The translations under genes were made by a program, and so were the position numbers. Below the pieces are notes generated by a model, which was not told where the DNA came from, made no database searches, and was given only the letters and a program-made list of their open reading frames with translations. Positions 10,363-22,200 of a DNA stretch of 62,000 nt are shown in pieces (positions within the stretch are counted from its first letter, which is position 1; every line of letters starts with the position of its first letter). Source of the DNA: Branchiostoma floridae (Eukaryota; Chordata; Leptocardii; Amphioxiformes; Branchiostomatidae); NCBI RefSeq assembly GCF_000003815.2, contig NC_049980.1, positions 27,406,762 to 27,468,761 on the forward strand, written 5' to 3'.

Positions 10363-13300
10363 CTAGCGCGCTTTCAGTCTCTTCTTCAGGATGGGGTTTT
10401 CAGCTGACTTGAGGGGTTTGAGCTGGAAGCTTGTGTCTGGTGTCCTCATCGCTGTCAGCTGCTGGGCGTGCGCATGCATCACCTCGTTCAAGGCATCCTG
10501 GGATATGGGAGAAAAGAATTATGGGATATGGAACATGGATCCTGGGCGGCAAGCACATCAGATGTAGGAATATCTATTGCAGTGCAAAACACAATAAAAA
10601 AATTTTTGAGGCCTTAAATTTGTAGGTCCTGGTCAGGAGTAAATCATGATTTCAATAGTCCAGACTTACATGCACTACTCTAAACTGACACTACTGTAGC
10701 CAGCACAGGCACCAAAATCAAAATCAATCACCTTTCTCCTGAAAATATTTTTCGGAATCAAGCCCAGTTGTCTATAATACATTGTATTTCTTTTCCAGCA
10801 TTGATGAAGGTATAAAGATATACAGGTACCATTATAATTTATAAGAAAAACTTTTAAGCTGGATTTTGCAAGTTTTGATATGATTCTGTAATAGTAAATT
10901 GTAAAAGATAACAGTTGCTCCAGCAACTTTACAATCTATCCAATTGCTTAAGTTACTGGTACAAACAATTATCATGTACCTTGCATCTTTCCAATTATAT
11001 TTTGCTATAACATTTGGGCCAGACTTACATACATGTAACGTCTAGGATCTAGGACATTGGATGACAACATTTTCCAGAAACAGGCAAGTCTAACCTTCTG
11101 CAAACCTATAACGTAAAACCCTGACCATGGAACACATCAATGATGATACATCTTGACACTTACCTTGTCCTGCATGATGGCAGGGGACAGCAATGCTAGT
11201 TCAGGGGCCTCCTCCCCTAGGAGCCAGGGATGGTGAATAAACTCCTGCACTGTCATCCTCTTCACTGGGTCCACTTCCAATAACCTGTTGGGAAATGCAA
11301 ATGCAAGTTATACTGTAAATGCAGAAATGTTCGTGGTGGATTAATGTTCGCGGTTTTCCCGGTGACCACTTCACCGCAAACTTAAAACCACCGCGAACAT
11401 TTTTCTATAATGGAATTAGACTGCAGTCTATGTTGTTACCGCGAAATAATAAAACCACCGCAAAAAGTCATTTTTCCCGCCACCACAAAATTAAATCCCC
11501 ACAAACTTAAATGCATTTACAGTATGTGGACATCACATCAACATATTCTGCATTATACTGTGACAGTGTCCTGTGCAAACTGATTCTAACATTGATATGT
11601 TGTATATATTATGATTTATAAACAACAGATTTGCAGGTACATGTAATGTTAGGTATCTTATTTCTCAATCAAAAGTCTAAAGTCTAAATATATGTCTGAA
11701 AAAAAGTTGCATGTTAGTCAGGGCTTTCAGACTGCCAGATGTATTATTCTTTATGATCTACCACGCCATGTGCCTGCTAAGCTGTAAAGTGCAGTTACAC
11801 TGGCTAGTATATAAATACATGTACAGATGAGACTGCTGATTTCTATCAAATTGGTACATGTACTACATTGTGTGCCTGGGCATGGCATTGGAAGGCATAA
11901 CCCATCCCTCTCCTTTCACTGCCTCTTACCTCTGCAACTAAAGTCAGGTACCCATTTTACACCTGGGCAAAGTGAGGGAAGTTGACATGTGTTAAGTGAC
12001 AAAGGCACAACACTGGTGGTATGTCAGGGGATTCGAACCCTGGACCTCTGGGCCAAACATCCTAACTGTTAGGCCAACATGACACACCAGGAGTTATACA
12101 AACAAAGAATTTTAACCATGGAGACCAGGAATTATGTGTTTGCATATGAATTGTCAGCACCTCTGTATGACGTCCTTGGCCATGCCTGACACCATGCTCC
12201 ACTCGTTCTCCGGAAAGCGATACTCTCCCGCCATGATCTTCCGCTTCATGTTGGGGGTCATCTGTTTGCTGGGGGTCTCGGGGAAGAACGGGGGGTAGCC
12301 ACACAGCATGATGTAGATGATCACACCCACCGACCACATGTCACAGCTCTGAGAGTGAAAAACAGCCATGATTTGCAATCTATTAATAGTATATCACAAA
12401 TTATTTGATTAGAATTGCCTGCAAACTCATCAATGGACAGATGGAAGGATGCATATATTTAATAACTGCAGGAATGGGTGGTATTACAGCAATAGACTAG
12501 ATTGCATTTAATAGATGGTTCTATGTAATTTACATGTATATATATATATAAGAATATAGATATACCTAAGAAATATTAAGTTGTTCATGCATTGTATATA
12601 GTTTTTTAGTTAGAAAGGTCACAACTGACTGAAAATTGTAGTGAAAATATAGAAACCTTATCATAGGTGTAGGGTGTCCCTGGTGGTGTCTTTAACCCTG
12701 ATCTTTCCAGTCTCTGCTGTTTCTGAGCTTCTAAAACCTAGAAATTTACACAACAACAAAAACAAAATCAATCAATCAATATCATTGATTGATCTATTGA
12801 TCTTAAACAACAGCAAATATGTTACACATCATCTGAGGAAATGAAAACTCTGGACAGCAAAGTGCTGCATTAGGTAAACTTTCATTCTCACCTGAGGTGC
12901 AACATAGTAGGGAGTGAACTGTGGAGTGACAAGGCCTATATCCTCCTTAGCAAACCCAAAGTCTGCCAGCTTGATGGTCACATTCTGTAGGTCCTGAAAT
13001 AAAATTTGGACACATTGATGAGATAGATACTAAATTGTTGTTTTTTCTGGACATCTAATAGATTTTTATTATCATTAGTGACAACTTAAGACAGAAAACT
13101 GAAAACCTGACTCCTTGAAGTATTATGCACATAAGCACCAAGAAGCTCATTACATCTTAATAGACTAAGTATAACCCTCCATACACCCAAATTTGTCATC
13201 TAACCATTAGCAAGTAGATACTGATGTACCATCTTTACTGTGAAATGTTTGTAATATTCAGTTGGGAAATTTACTGTTTGGAGGATTGTTCAGCCGGCCT

Positions 13301-16300
13301 AAAATTGAAACTTCTGTAGATAGACTAAACCTACCTCAGATTTCTCCTTGAGTAACAAGTTTTCTGGTTTCAGGTCTCTGTGGGCAATGTTGAGGGAATG
13401 ACAGTGGCACACAGCAGAAACAATCTGTAAGACAAAGAAGGATGTGCTATTAATTCACTCACTCACTCACTCATTAATTTTGTGGTCTACAGAATTCCTT
13501 TAAAACAATAGTATGAGTAGGGTGAATGTTAGAAGAAGAATGTTCATAAACCTATTGCTACTGACGGTTCGATGGCAGTTGGAATTAGCCACGATTCTTT
13601 TTAGATTTGCTCAGTCCAAGGCCAAGAGACAACTTCTGGGCCCGGAAGTAAGTTCAAGTTCCTGGAACAGCATCTCTTCTCCTTACGTCATATACGTGGA
13701 ACTTCTCAAGACGTGTTTGACCCAATGGCAATGAGGACTAACTTACGTCTTACCCATATAAGAGAATCAGGGGCTATCTACAAGACTAGTACGCTACTAG
13801 GGAACATACTTGTCTGTCATTTAAGTTGTCTTATAGGTACCAAACTTTCAAAGTCTGAGAAACTTGAACTTGTCCTCTGAACTAAATGTTCACCGTGGCA
13901 GCAGGTGCACGTAAAAAAAGTTGACGAATTATTTATCATCCATAAAGAGTTCACTCTACAGGCGTCACCATGAAAACCGTGAACATGAAAGTCTAAAAAA
14001 ACAGGTTTTTCAGTCCCTATGCCATTTAGACCAGTCCTACTAATCTAGACCCGGACCAGAGTTTACCTGTTTAGTGATGGCTGCAGCCTTCTCTGTGAAT
14101 TGTGAGTTTACCTGTTTAGTGATGGCTGCAGCCTTTTTCTCTGTGAAGTGCTTCTCCCTGATGATCTGATCAAACAGCTCTCCCCCGTTCATCAGCTCCA
14201 TGACGACCAGCAGGCGACTCCTAGCGACGGCCTCCCGCGGGAACTGCACACTGTTGCAGTAGACATCGTAGATCTGGACGATGTTGGGGTGGGGGCAGCA
14301 CCGCTGGTGTAACAACACCTGATCAGAGACAGGGACAAAAATCAAGTCATATTATTATAATTAATGACTATCTTTGTTGCTTGGCCAAAGTAAGTAAGTA
14401 AGTTGTTGCAGCAATGATTTATCTTGAACAGATAATGTTATTAAAGTCAACCCGAATGCAAGTATGCTTTATATTGAAAAATATGCTAAGGCTAGTAAGA
14501 GTTTGGAACTACCATTCTTTGAATAGCCTCAATCTTAACACATCAAAACTAGTTAAAGAGAAATTTATTATGCAAACAGCCAAAGTAGCTACTATGATAC
14601 ATGATGTCAATATCTGTGGAAAGCCAGGTACTTGTCTTTACAGGATGATGAGAACTCAATCAATACTTTGTCATCAATACTTTGTCAGAGTGACTGTACA
14701 TCCACCTACCTCAGTCCTGGCCTTCTTACTGTCTACCAGACATTTCAGGGCATATTTCTCTCCTGTGTTCCTCTTTACACACAACCTGGGGGACAGTCAA
14801 AACATGGCAGTCAGTAAAAGTAGAGTTTCCATCACCAATGCATATATGGAAGATTGCTAGGAGGTTATGAAGATAAAAGTTCAAACCATTCATAACATGG
14901 CGCTCTACATGACCAGGGTATATAGATTCTGAACTGTATTGTTGTTTAGGAAGTCTGAAAACATTAAAAGACAGTGAATGAAAGTTAATTGCTTTGGCTC
15001 ATTTCAACTTGATAAGGGTCAGAGGACAGATCGAAAGCTTGTTGGTGCTTTTTTTGTGCACGGATATAGATTAATAGAGTTAAAAATTGTAACATGATGA
15101 AAGACTATGGTGTTAAATAGACATAAAATGTCTCCCAGCCCACCTGACAGGCCCACTGACTCCTGTACCCAGACTTTTGCGCCACAAGACCTCGTAATCC
15201 TCCACAATAGATGACGACTGCGAAGAGAATATAGTATATGTCAAATAAAACCTGCAGTACCATACCAAGCTGCTAGAGAGCCAGAAATCTACTCATTTTC
15301 AGGTCTCATCAAGACCTACCCACATACCAAATATCGATACAATCCATGTAGGCGTTCTCGTGTTATGGTGGTCTTCTACAAACACACACCCACACCCACA
15401 AATGCTACCGAAAATATAACCTTCTTGGCGAAGGTACTATAGCTAGTAAACCTTGATGCAATATAGTACTACTAGTTATTAGTAGTGAAAAATTACGTGA
15501 AAAATTAATCTGCAGGCAGGTCTGAGTACTACTAAATGTACATGTGCAAGACATTATCATGTAAAAATGTTAGCACATAAAGCTTCAACTTGAAATTGTA
15601 AATTTAAAGCTTATACAATTGTGGCTGAACTGGAGCGCATCATGGATCAATGCCTGTTCTGTTGTCACCTGCTGACATCTGACTTCCTGTGGGACAAAGC
15701 TGCCATGTTTTGCCTGGAACGCCAATGGTTCTGAGGTTGTAATTTGATTATGATTGGTTGCTTTCTGGCTGGTCTGTCCTGTTATGTATTCAGGATTCCA
15801 TTTAGCGTTCCCACATCTAAAATTGTGGTTGATTGGCTCCCTTATGAACAGTCTGTCAAAAACTAAACCAATTTTGTCTCATTTGACCATGAATTAATAT
15901 CTAGATATGTTTGGTCTATGTATCTTGATATTTAAACATATAGAATATGACCATAACTACTATATTGTAGGGGGAAATTATTTCAATAGCCGATATGAGC
16001 CAGATGGTCAAAAGGGGGCGTTGCCAACAATTATGCATGCAGATATAGATTTTGTAGTTCATACCCATAGCGTTATAATAAAATAAAGCTAATCTTACAT
16101 AAAAGTTAGAACCGAATTTCAATGTTAAAATCACAGCCTAACGGACAAATTGGAAACTTCGCGACCGGATATAAGCCTTCACCAGCCGGTCTCAACCGGC
16201 AGCACACACCTCCCGTAAGTAAAAAACTGTGACTCAGAAAACGGAACAACATTCCAGATGCACAGTTTCGGGAAGGGAACATGAACTGGAGGAGGGGAAA

Positions 16301-16674
16301 AGGGACCCCCAAAAGTAGGTGAAAATCAGGGTTTGATGACATGATATATCAGCGTGGCTACTGGCGGTCACGGCCGAACCCAAACAACTACATGACAATG
16401 ACTCATACACTCAAGACTGGATCAGATTTCTATGGCTTGACCGACCGGCCGGCACAGTTTACGTTACAATGCAGCTATTTCTTGGGCCCTGGATTCTGAT
16501 CCCTTTTAGAGGCCGAACTAACCCTGTACACTCTCGACAGCTACCTTTCCCAATGCCGATGACCCACTGGAACGTAATAACCAAATGGCAGTGACATCTG
16601 ACCGTAAAAACAGTCATAACAAACCGTATTTTCCTCACCTTTATGACCATGTTTGGCTGGACACTTTCATCCAT
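10363..16674 (-). CDS. MAPKAPK5: MAP kinase-activated protein kinase 5 (PRAK) orthologue, 10 exons, 369 aa
   Basis: Stress-responsive Ser/Thr kinase of the p38/ERK3-ERK4 pathway. Exons in transcript order: 16674-16639, 15217-15144, 14785-14710, 14318-14112, 13424-13335, 12993-12892, 12737-12657, 12348-12161, 11284-11164, 10497-10363. All junctions are GT/AG and the phases match. The start [12 protein letters not shown] is the only in-frame Met exon I could join. The sequence shows the glycine loop [12 protein letters not shown]-binding lysine in YALK (K51), HRDLKPEN (D148), DFG (D172), the activation-loop threonine in [10 protein letters not shown] (T184) and [40 protein letters not shown] is specific to MAPKAPK5 rather than MAPKAPK2/3. 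The protein stops at [11 protein letters not shown], where the human protein has its basic nuclear signal and then about 100 more residues. The gene is head to head with USP30. Confidence 0.95.
11311..11524. mobile_element. 214-bp MITE with perfect 13-bp inverted ends
   Basis: The element begins tactgtaaatgca (11311-11323) and ends tgcatttacagta (11512-11524), an exact inverted repeat. The interior carries repeated cgcggt/accgcg and aaaccaccgcgaa motifs also found at 43156-43262, so both belong to one family. It sits in the intron upstream of MAPKAPK5 exon 9. Confidence 0.85.
11935..12087 (-). mobile_element. tRNA-derived SINE copy, minus orientation
   Basis: On the minus strand, gttggcctaacagttaggat and the B-box-like ggttcgaatcc form a tRNA-like head. 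They are followed by a body reading gtgcctttgtcacttaac and tttgcccaggtgtaaaatgg. The same body occurs at 17915-18070, 34165-34330 and, in the other orientation, about 24555-24640. It lies in a MAPKAPK5 intron. Confidence 0.7.
14061..14150 (-). repeat. 45-bp tandem duplication of the MAPKAPK5 exon 4 splice donor
   Basis: The 3' end of exon 4 plus its donor (on the minus strand, gccatcactaaacag then gtaaac) is present twice, 45 bp apart: donors follow 14112 and 14067. Using the distal donor adds 15 codons in frame ([15 protein letters not shown]) without a stop. The upstream donor gives the protein length expected for the family. Confidence 0.9.
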
Positions 16675-19206
16675 TCTGGGGCTCTGTCGGGTCAGAGGTT
16701 ATGCGGCGGTTCTATCAAGTAGGCATATTTTGATAATAATAGAATAATTATTCTACACACAACATATCAAGTGAATAAATCAATATTCTTGTTACAATGT
16801 AATATTTGTGAATATTAGTCTATAATTGCTATTTGTTCCCAATTTATCTATTTTAGATCTAAAATCTGATAGTAATGATTGCATACCCCCCTATCTGATG
16901 AATGTAATGTTCCGCAACAATAAGCAATTCGCGAGGTGATGTTGTGGTTTACAGAAGACCGAGCGCTGCGTTAGAGGTGAGGAGGTTTATCGCTTTTCTC
17001 GGTGAAGTGGGTTTGCCATGGCCACTTTTATGACCCAAACTGCATGACTGGAAGCAAAGGAATCTTGAAGCATTGGAATTTATCGCTGAAACCCACCGGG
17101 TTGCTTCTGTTAGCGGCACAGACGGGCTTTTCTGACGGTGTGAAGAAATGATGCCGATAGATGACGTCTGTTCAAACATGGCTTCACGCCGGAAGAAACG
17201 CCGCCGCACTTGGCTGAACACATTACATATCAGACGGGCTCTAGTCTAGGACTGAGTGGTGCCGTATCTTCATCGTCTGGGCTTTGACGTACGTCAGGAA
17301 AAAGCCTCACGTGCTCGCCGAAGCTTAGTAGCCAACAAAACAAACCTTGAGGATGCAAAGAATTTTGCCCAGTCAGCATGTTAGTTCTGGCAGGCTTTGT
17401 TGTTGTATGACGTCATTTTCCTCCTGGCATCCTCCCTCAGCCGAATTAGGTGCTCCAGGCATATGACTGCTCTGCCCCTGTTATGTTTTCCTTTAACATA
17501 AAGATTGTATACTATAGAATGATAGCCAACTTGTACATTTGAATTGTTTATTTTTTGTGGCATCCATCTGTCTTGGAAGACAATGGTAGGCAGACAGGGT
17601 GGGTTTTAAGGCGACCCGTCTGCCTGGCATGTACTTGGTTTTTTTAAGGTGAAGGAGGGGTGTGCACTTCCTTCTCCACCCTCTCATCTACTGGCGCAAG
17701 TCCTAGTACAGGGGCAACTGTATGCAATGTGTAAGACAGCCCCAGCAGATGCAAGTTGGTTGTTTGGAGTTTCCGTCTCCTAGGAGGACTTCCGACCAAG
17801 GATGCAAGGGGTTCCTCCTACCCCTGACTCGTGTGTCATGGCGGGTGCGCCATGCCCAAACATGCCCCTATGGCCTGTCACTGCCACAAAGGACTGTCAC
17901 TGCCACTAGCTGCAGCTAGGTACTCATTTTCACCTGAGTTAAGCGAGGAAAGTCGTGTTAAGTGCCTTTCCCAAGGGCACAAGATCGGTGACACTGCAGC
18001 CGGATTTGAACTCAGGACCTCTTGACTTGGGTCTGAGACCAATGCGCTGCCAATTGTGCCACACGATCTCACTTTATGTACACCTGGTATTACAATGCAA
18101 TATAGCATATTTTAGGATAACATATTATAATCTAAAGAGTTCAATTAAGTTTAACTTCAAGAATAGATTGACATGTATTATCATCAATCCCAATGAAGAA
18201 AAGTCTGCTTTGTACCAACCAAATGATTAGATCACATCAGGAGGGCTGTCTCCAGCTTAACATGTATTTTCTTTCCGTCCCAATCATTGTCTAGGAGCAA
18301 AAGTCGCAGATTTTTGTCGTTAAAACTGTCATTTTAAATCTTTGATAAAAGCTCCTTGATCTAACTTATTCTAACAATCTAAGCTTTCAAAAATACATTT
18401 TCTAATTCATGCCATTAGGTTCAAATGTTTTTGGATGGAATCTGAAATTCTTGTTCATTCAAACAAGCCAATGTCTATTCTGGGGTGGAGGGATGGCTGC
18501 CAGAGATAGACCTGTATGATTGTACATATGACATGGCTTCATTAGCCATTAAATGCCACAGATGTGCAGGAGAAGAGTAAGCCCAGCCTCTATAGTATAT
18601 GTCTGCACAGTCATGCCAGTATCACTCAATCCCCCATGGACTGCCTGGCCTCTTCTCAAAGCTCCCACAACCATCAATTTAGCAGGGAGGATCATGGCAG
18701 TTATCATCATGGCTCGGGCATGGACACAGATTTGTGCAGGAAGGGTCATTCGTGATTGAAGATGCTCAGTGTATAGTCGGCTGTTACCTCAATACAGGAC
18801 AAGCAGGGTAGTAACTACATAGGCTGTAGCTGAAGGTCAATTATTATTACCCCAGATACTTGACTAGAACAGATATTACTTTGTTTGCCATTCTAGTAAG
18901 GTCCAGTTTGTATTGGTTTGAGGGTTACTGAGAGGCATGAAAAGGGTAGTCTGAGAATATAACGTTGGGACAATTCGGCTCTGGCTTGTCATATATCCAA
19001 AATTGTCTCTTTATTTAGCTTACAAGTTGTGTTCAACTGTGAAAGCTCTTTTCCCCTGTCATGGATAACAGCTTACACAATGCACATAAATATTTCTGCA
19101 GGAAAAAAGCTACATTTTCCTAACTGCTGCTATTTGCTGATACATGTATGTAAGTTTGTGACCTTTCTTACAGAAGAATGATCTGAGCGTGTAACGAAGA
19201 AAAAAC
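16675..19206. promoter_or_regulatory. Shared head-to-head upstream region of MAPKAPK5 and USP30
   Basis: The two start codons face away from each other across 2.5 kb. The part near 16900-17330 is CpG-rich compared with its surroundings. It contains TGACGTACGTCA (17285-17296), a tandem CRE-like palindrome, and the E-box CACGTG (17308-17313, within tcacgtg). Transcription starts and untranslated 5' exons cannot be placed by eye. A noncoding exon boundary (ttcttacag) at about 19173 suggests that USP30 has an upstream untranslated exon. A SINE copy lies at 17915-18070. Confidence 0.45.
17915..18070 (-). mobile_element. tRNA-derived SINE copy, minus orientation
   Basis: Carries aagtgcctttcccaagggca, then gccggatttgaactcaggac (an inverted B-box-like segment) and a tRNA-like end. 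The same arrangement occurs at 11935-12087 and 34165-34330. The copy lies between MAPKAPK5 and USP30. Confidence 0.7.
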
Positions 19207-22200
19207 ATGGATCCACAGCAGTGGTGCATGCTGGGAGGTTCAGCAGCTGCTGTGATAGCAGGGGTGTATGTGCTCTGGGGACCTGAAAACAAGGGCAGGA
19301 GGCGCAAGAAAGGTAAAGTCTCATCTGAGACAAAAAAAGCTGTCTAAAGGTCACAAAATACAGCAATTGTATGCTTCGGTCTATGCTATTTTTTATTTGT
19401 ACAAATTGGGAAAATAGAAATCAATAGAATCTAAAGTGCATTTCTCACTGTACTATGTGTTACTTAATATAATGATAACTTTCTTAAATCATCAATGCTG
19501 CTTAAAGCCACTTTGTGGTAGCATGTCCTAATTGCCTTACAAGTTATGAGATAGGCACACATTGAACAAAAGATATGTTATTTTATCTCTGTTTGCGCAG
19601 ACCTGCCCCCAGGACTACTGAACCTGGGGAATACCTGCTTCATGAACGTTGTACTCCAGGTGGGCTGAAATATGTACTTTTGATACCCTCCAGGCTGTCT
19701 CTAGGCCTGTCCCTCTTTTCTGTTCAGGAAATTTTTGCTTGTTGTGACAAAGATAAATTTCATGATTGATAAAAAAATGTGGCATATCCGGTATAAGTTA
19801 AGACCTGTATGATGTTGTATCCCTCCCTCCCCCCAGAGCCTGGCTGCCTGCCCCTCCTTTGTCCAGTGGCTGGGGGACTTTATCGACGCTCACATCAGTG
19901 ATGAGAACTACACCTCCTACCTGGCCTATACTATGGTCAGGGTCATGAAAGGTCAGTCACCTTTAACCCTCAAATCAGAAGTACATAAACCACACACACA
20001 TAGACACATATAGACATACACACAGACATACAGACACACAAACACAGAGAAGTGAGAGAGAGAGAAAATTCACCTTTGAGGTTAACCCTGCTTAAGCACA
20101 CACAGACACAGATGCCCACAGCACACAGACATACAGGCACACAGTCACAACACACAGACACACATAGTCACAGACACACAAACCCAAAGTAATCCCAAAA
20201 CATTACTCAAAGACTCATCTTTGTATTGTGAGTATTCATGTTGTTTAATTTATTCATCCACAGTATTGACCAACCAAGCCATAGTCCCTGACCCCTTCAG
20301 CCCCGTGGAGGTCCTGGAGGCACTGAGGGCCAGGAGATGGGTCATCTCATCTGAGGAACAGGTAGGGTGCATCCAGTACTTCACTTAGCTCTTTCCAAAT
20401 ACATCATCATTGTACATTGTGCAATAGTGAAGAACATCCCATTTTGGGGTACTTTCTTTTCGAAGCTCAACATTGTGTTCTGATTATTAAAAAAATTGAA
20501 TATGTCATATGTTCAATTTTAGTCTACAGCTGCTCTAATGTTTAATGTGGCAACCATGGTGGATTTAGGACTAAATTCAGAAGAATTTACCCTGACATTG
20601 GAACATGATGGTTAAATCTGCTTTTCTTCCCCTGCAGGATGCCCATGAGTTATTCCAGGTGCTCACATCAACACTGGATGAGGAGAAGGTAAGAATCTGG
20701 TCCTGAAATTTTCCTTACCGGAATTGACTAATTTTAGTCAACATTCTGAACTTTGAAGCCGATCTACATTGTACCTTTCTTACATGTAGTAGTGCACGGC
20801 CTTCATGTAATGATTGGCAGAGGAAACAGGAGGCAGCAATGCACTCTCCTTCTGTTTGCCTTTTATTTGTTAGCTTGTAGTGAAACTTGGCTTGAAGACC
20901 AGCAGTACACAGTGCACATAATACACTAACAAAAAATATTTCATATGTGTGGTGTTGCTATAGTATCTTCAGTAATTCACATTTGGGCCCTGACGGCTTT
21001 TGGATATTGATATTGTGAATTATCAACTTGATGATGTCTACTTCTATCTTCATTATGTGATTGTAGAGAACCAAAGTTTTTTTTTTTTTTCCAACACAGA
21101 CTACTCCTCCCTCTGTGGTGTCCCTGTTCAACATAGGGCTGCTGCAGGTAAGAGGATCATGGTTGTACAGCATAGAAATAAGCATCTTATCATCACAAGT
21201 CATTGGTATCAAGAACATTGGACAATGTGCAATATATAGCCAGTAGGTATATACATGAAGGTGTTAAGTGACATTTTAGTTTCACTCACTTTGGGTTTAT
21301 TTGTTGTCTAATTGGTACTTACCCTAGACCTTATTCAATTTGGTACTGCAAGAATGACATTGCGTGCTATCAGTTGAACAAGAAAATGCAATATTCTAGA
21401 TTACTTCTTCCTTCTTGAGGTTTCATATACATGATTGTGTACATGTACATAAATCAATTGTTTGCTGGCATCAGTTGCTGATACATGGTCGCTACAGACA
21501 GTTTTCAACACTGGGCGTAACAGTATGAATAACACAATAATTCATCAGGCATGCACATAAAACCAAGACTACATTATTCAATATAATTAAACTTGCACTT
21601 CTGGGCTTAGGAATTGTTGGGAGCCAGCCAAAGCTTACAAAGCCAGACTCCAGGCTAACATTGCTCAGATGTGTCTGTAATTTGAATGTAACATGATTGC
21701 TGTGAGGTGTGATCTGACTGATACATGTACACTACTGTCAACAGCTGGAGGAGAAGTTCTGTGAAGGAGGAGGGAAAAGGGACCCTGCTGTAACCAGGGC
21801 AAATGGTAAGCATCAAATAAAGCAGATTTTTTTACTGTGGCTTGCAAAAATTCTTCTATATGTCTACTAGGTAATGCCTAATAATGCATATAGCAACATT
21901 ATAGCTGGATGCCATCGTAATTATGTAATTTCCAATTAACACCTTGCCAGGCAGTTTGCAGGAACAGAACATATTATTAAAAGTCAGCAAACACACAAAA
22001 TGTCAGAAAAATTAGTCAAGAGCATAATTTGTTTGTTTGTTTGATAATCATAAACCCTTTTATTTTTCATTCCTACATATAGCTCTGGCACACAAATGTG
22101 ATGCAAGCATTTTCTGGGGTCTTTTTATATACTCCCCTTTCCAACTGCAATGTAGTTTCTCTAATGTAGTTGAGAAAAAATAACCATATATAAGTCGACC

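Noticed and set aside
13513-13734. 73-residue open frame in a MAPKAPK5 intron
   Set aside because: No domain, no splice context and antisense to a spliced gene.
16949-17221. 90-residue minus-strand frame between MAPKAPK5 and USP30
   Set aside because: CpG-rich, no domain and no link to the MAPKAPK5 exon chain, which already has its start at 16674.
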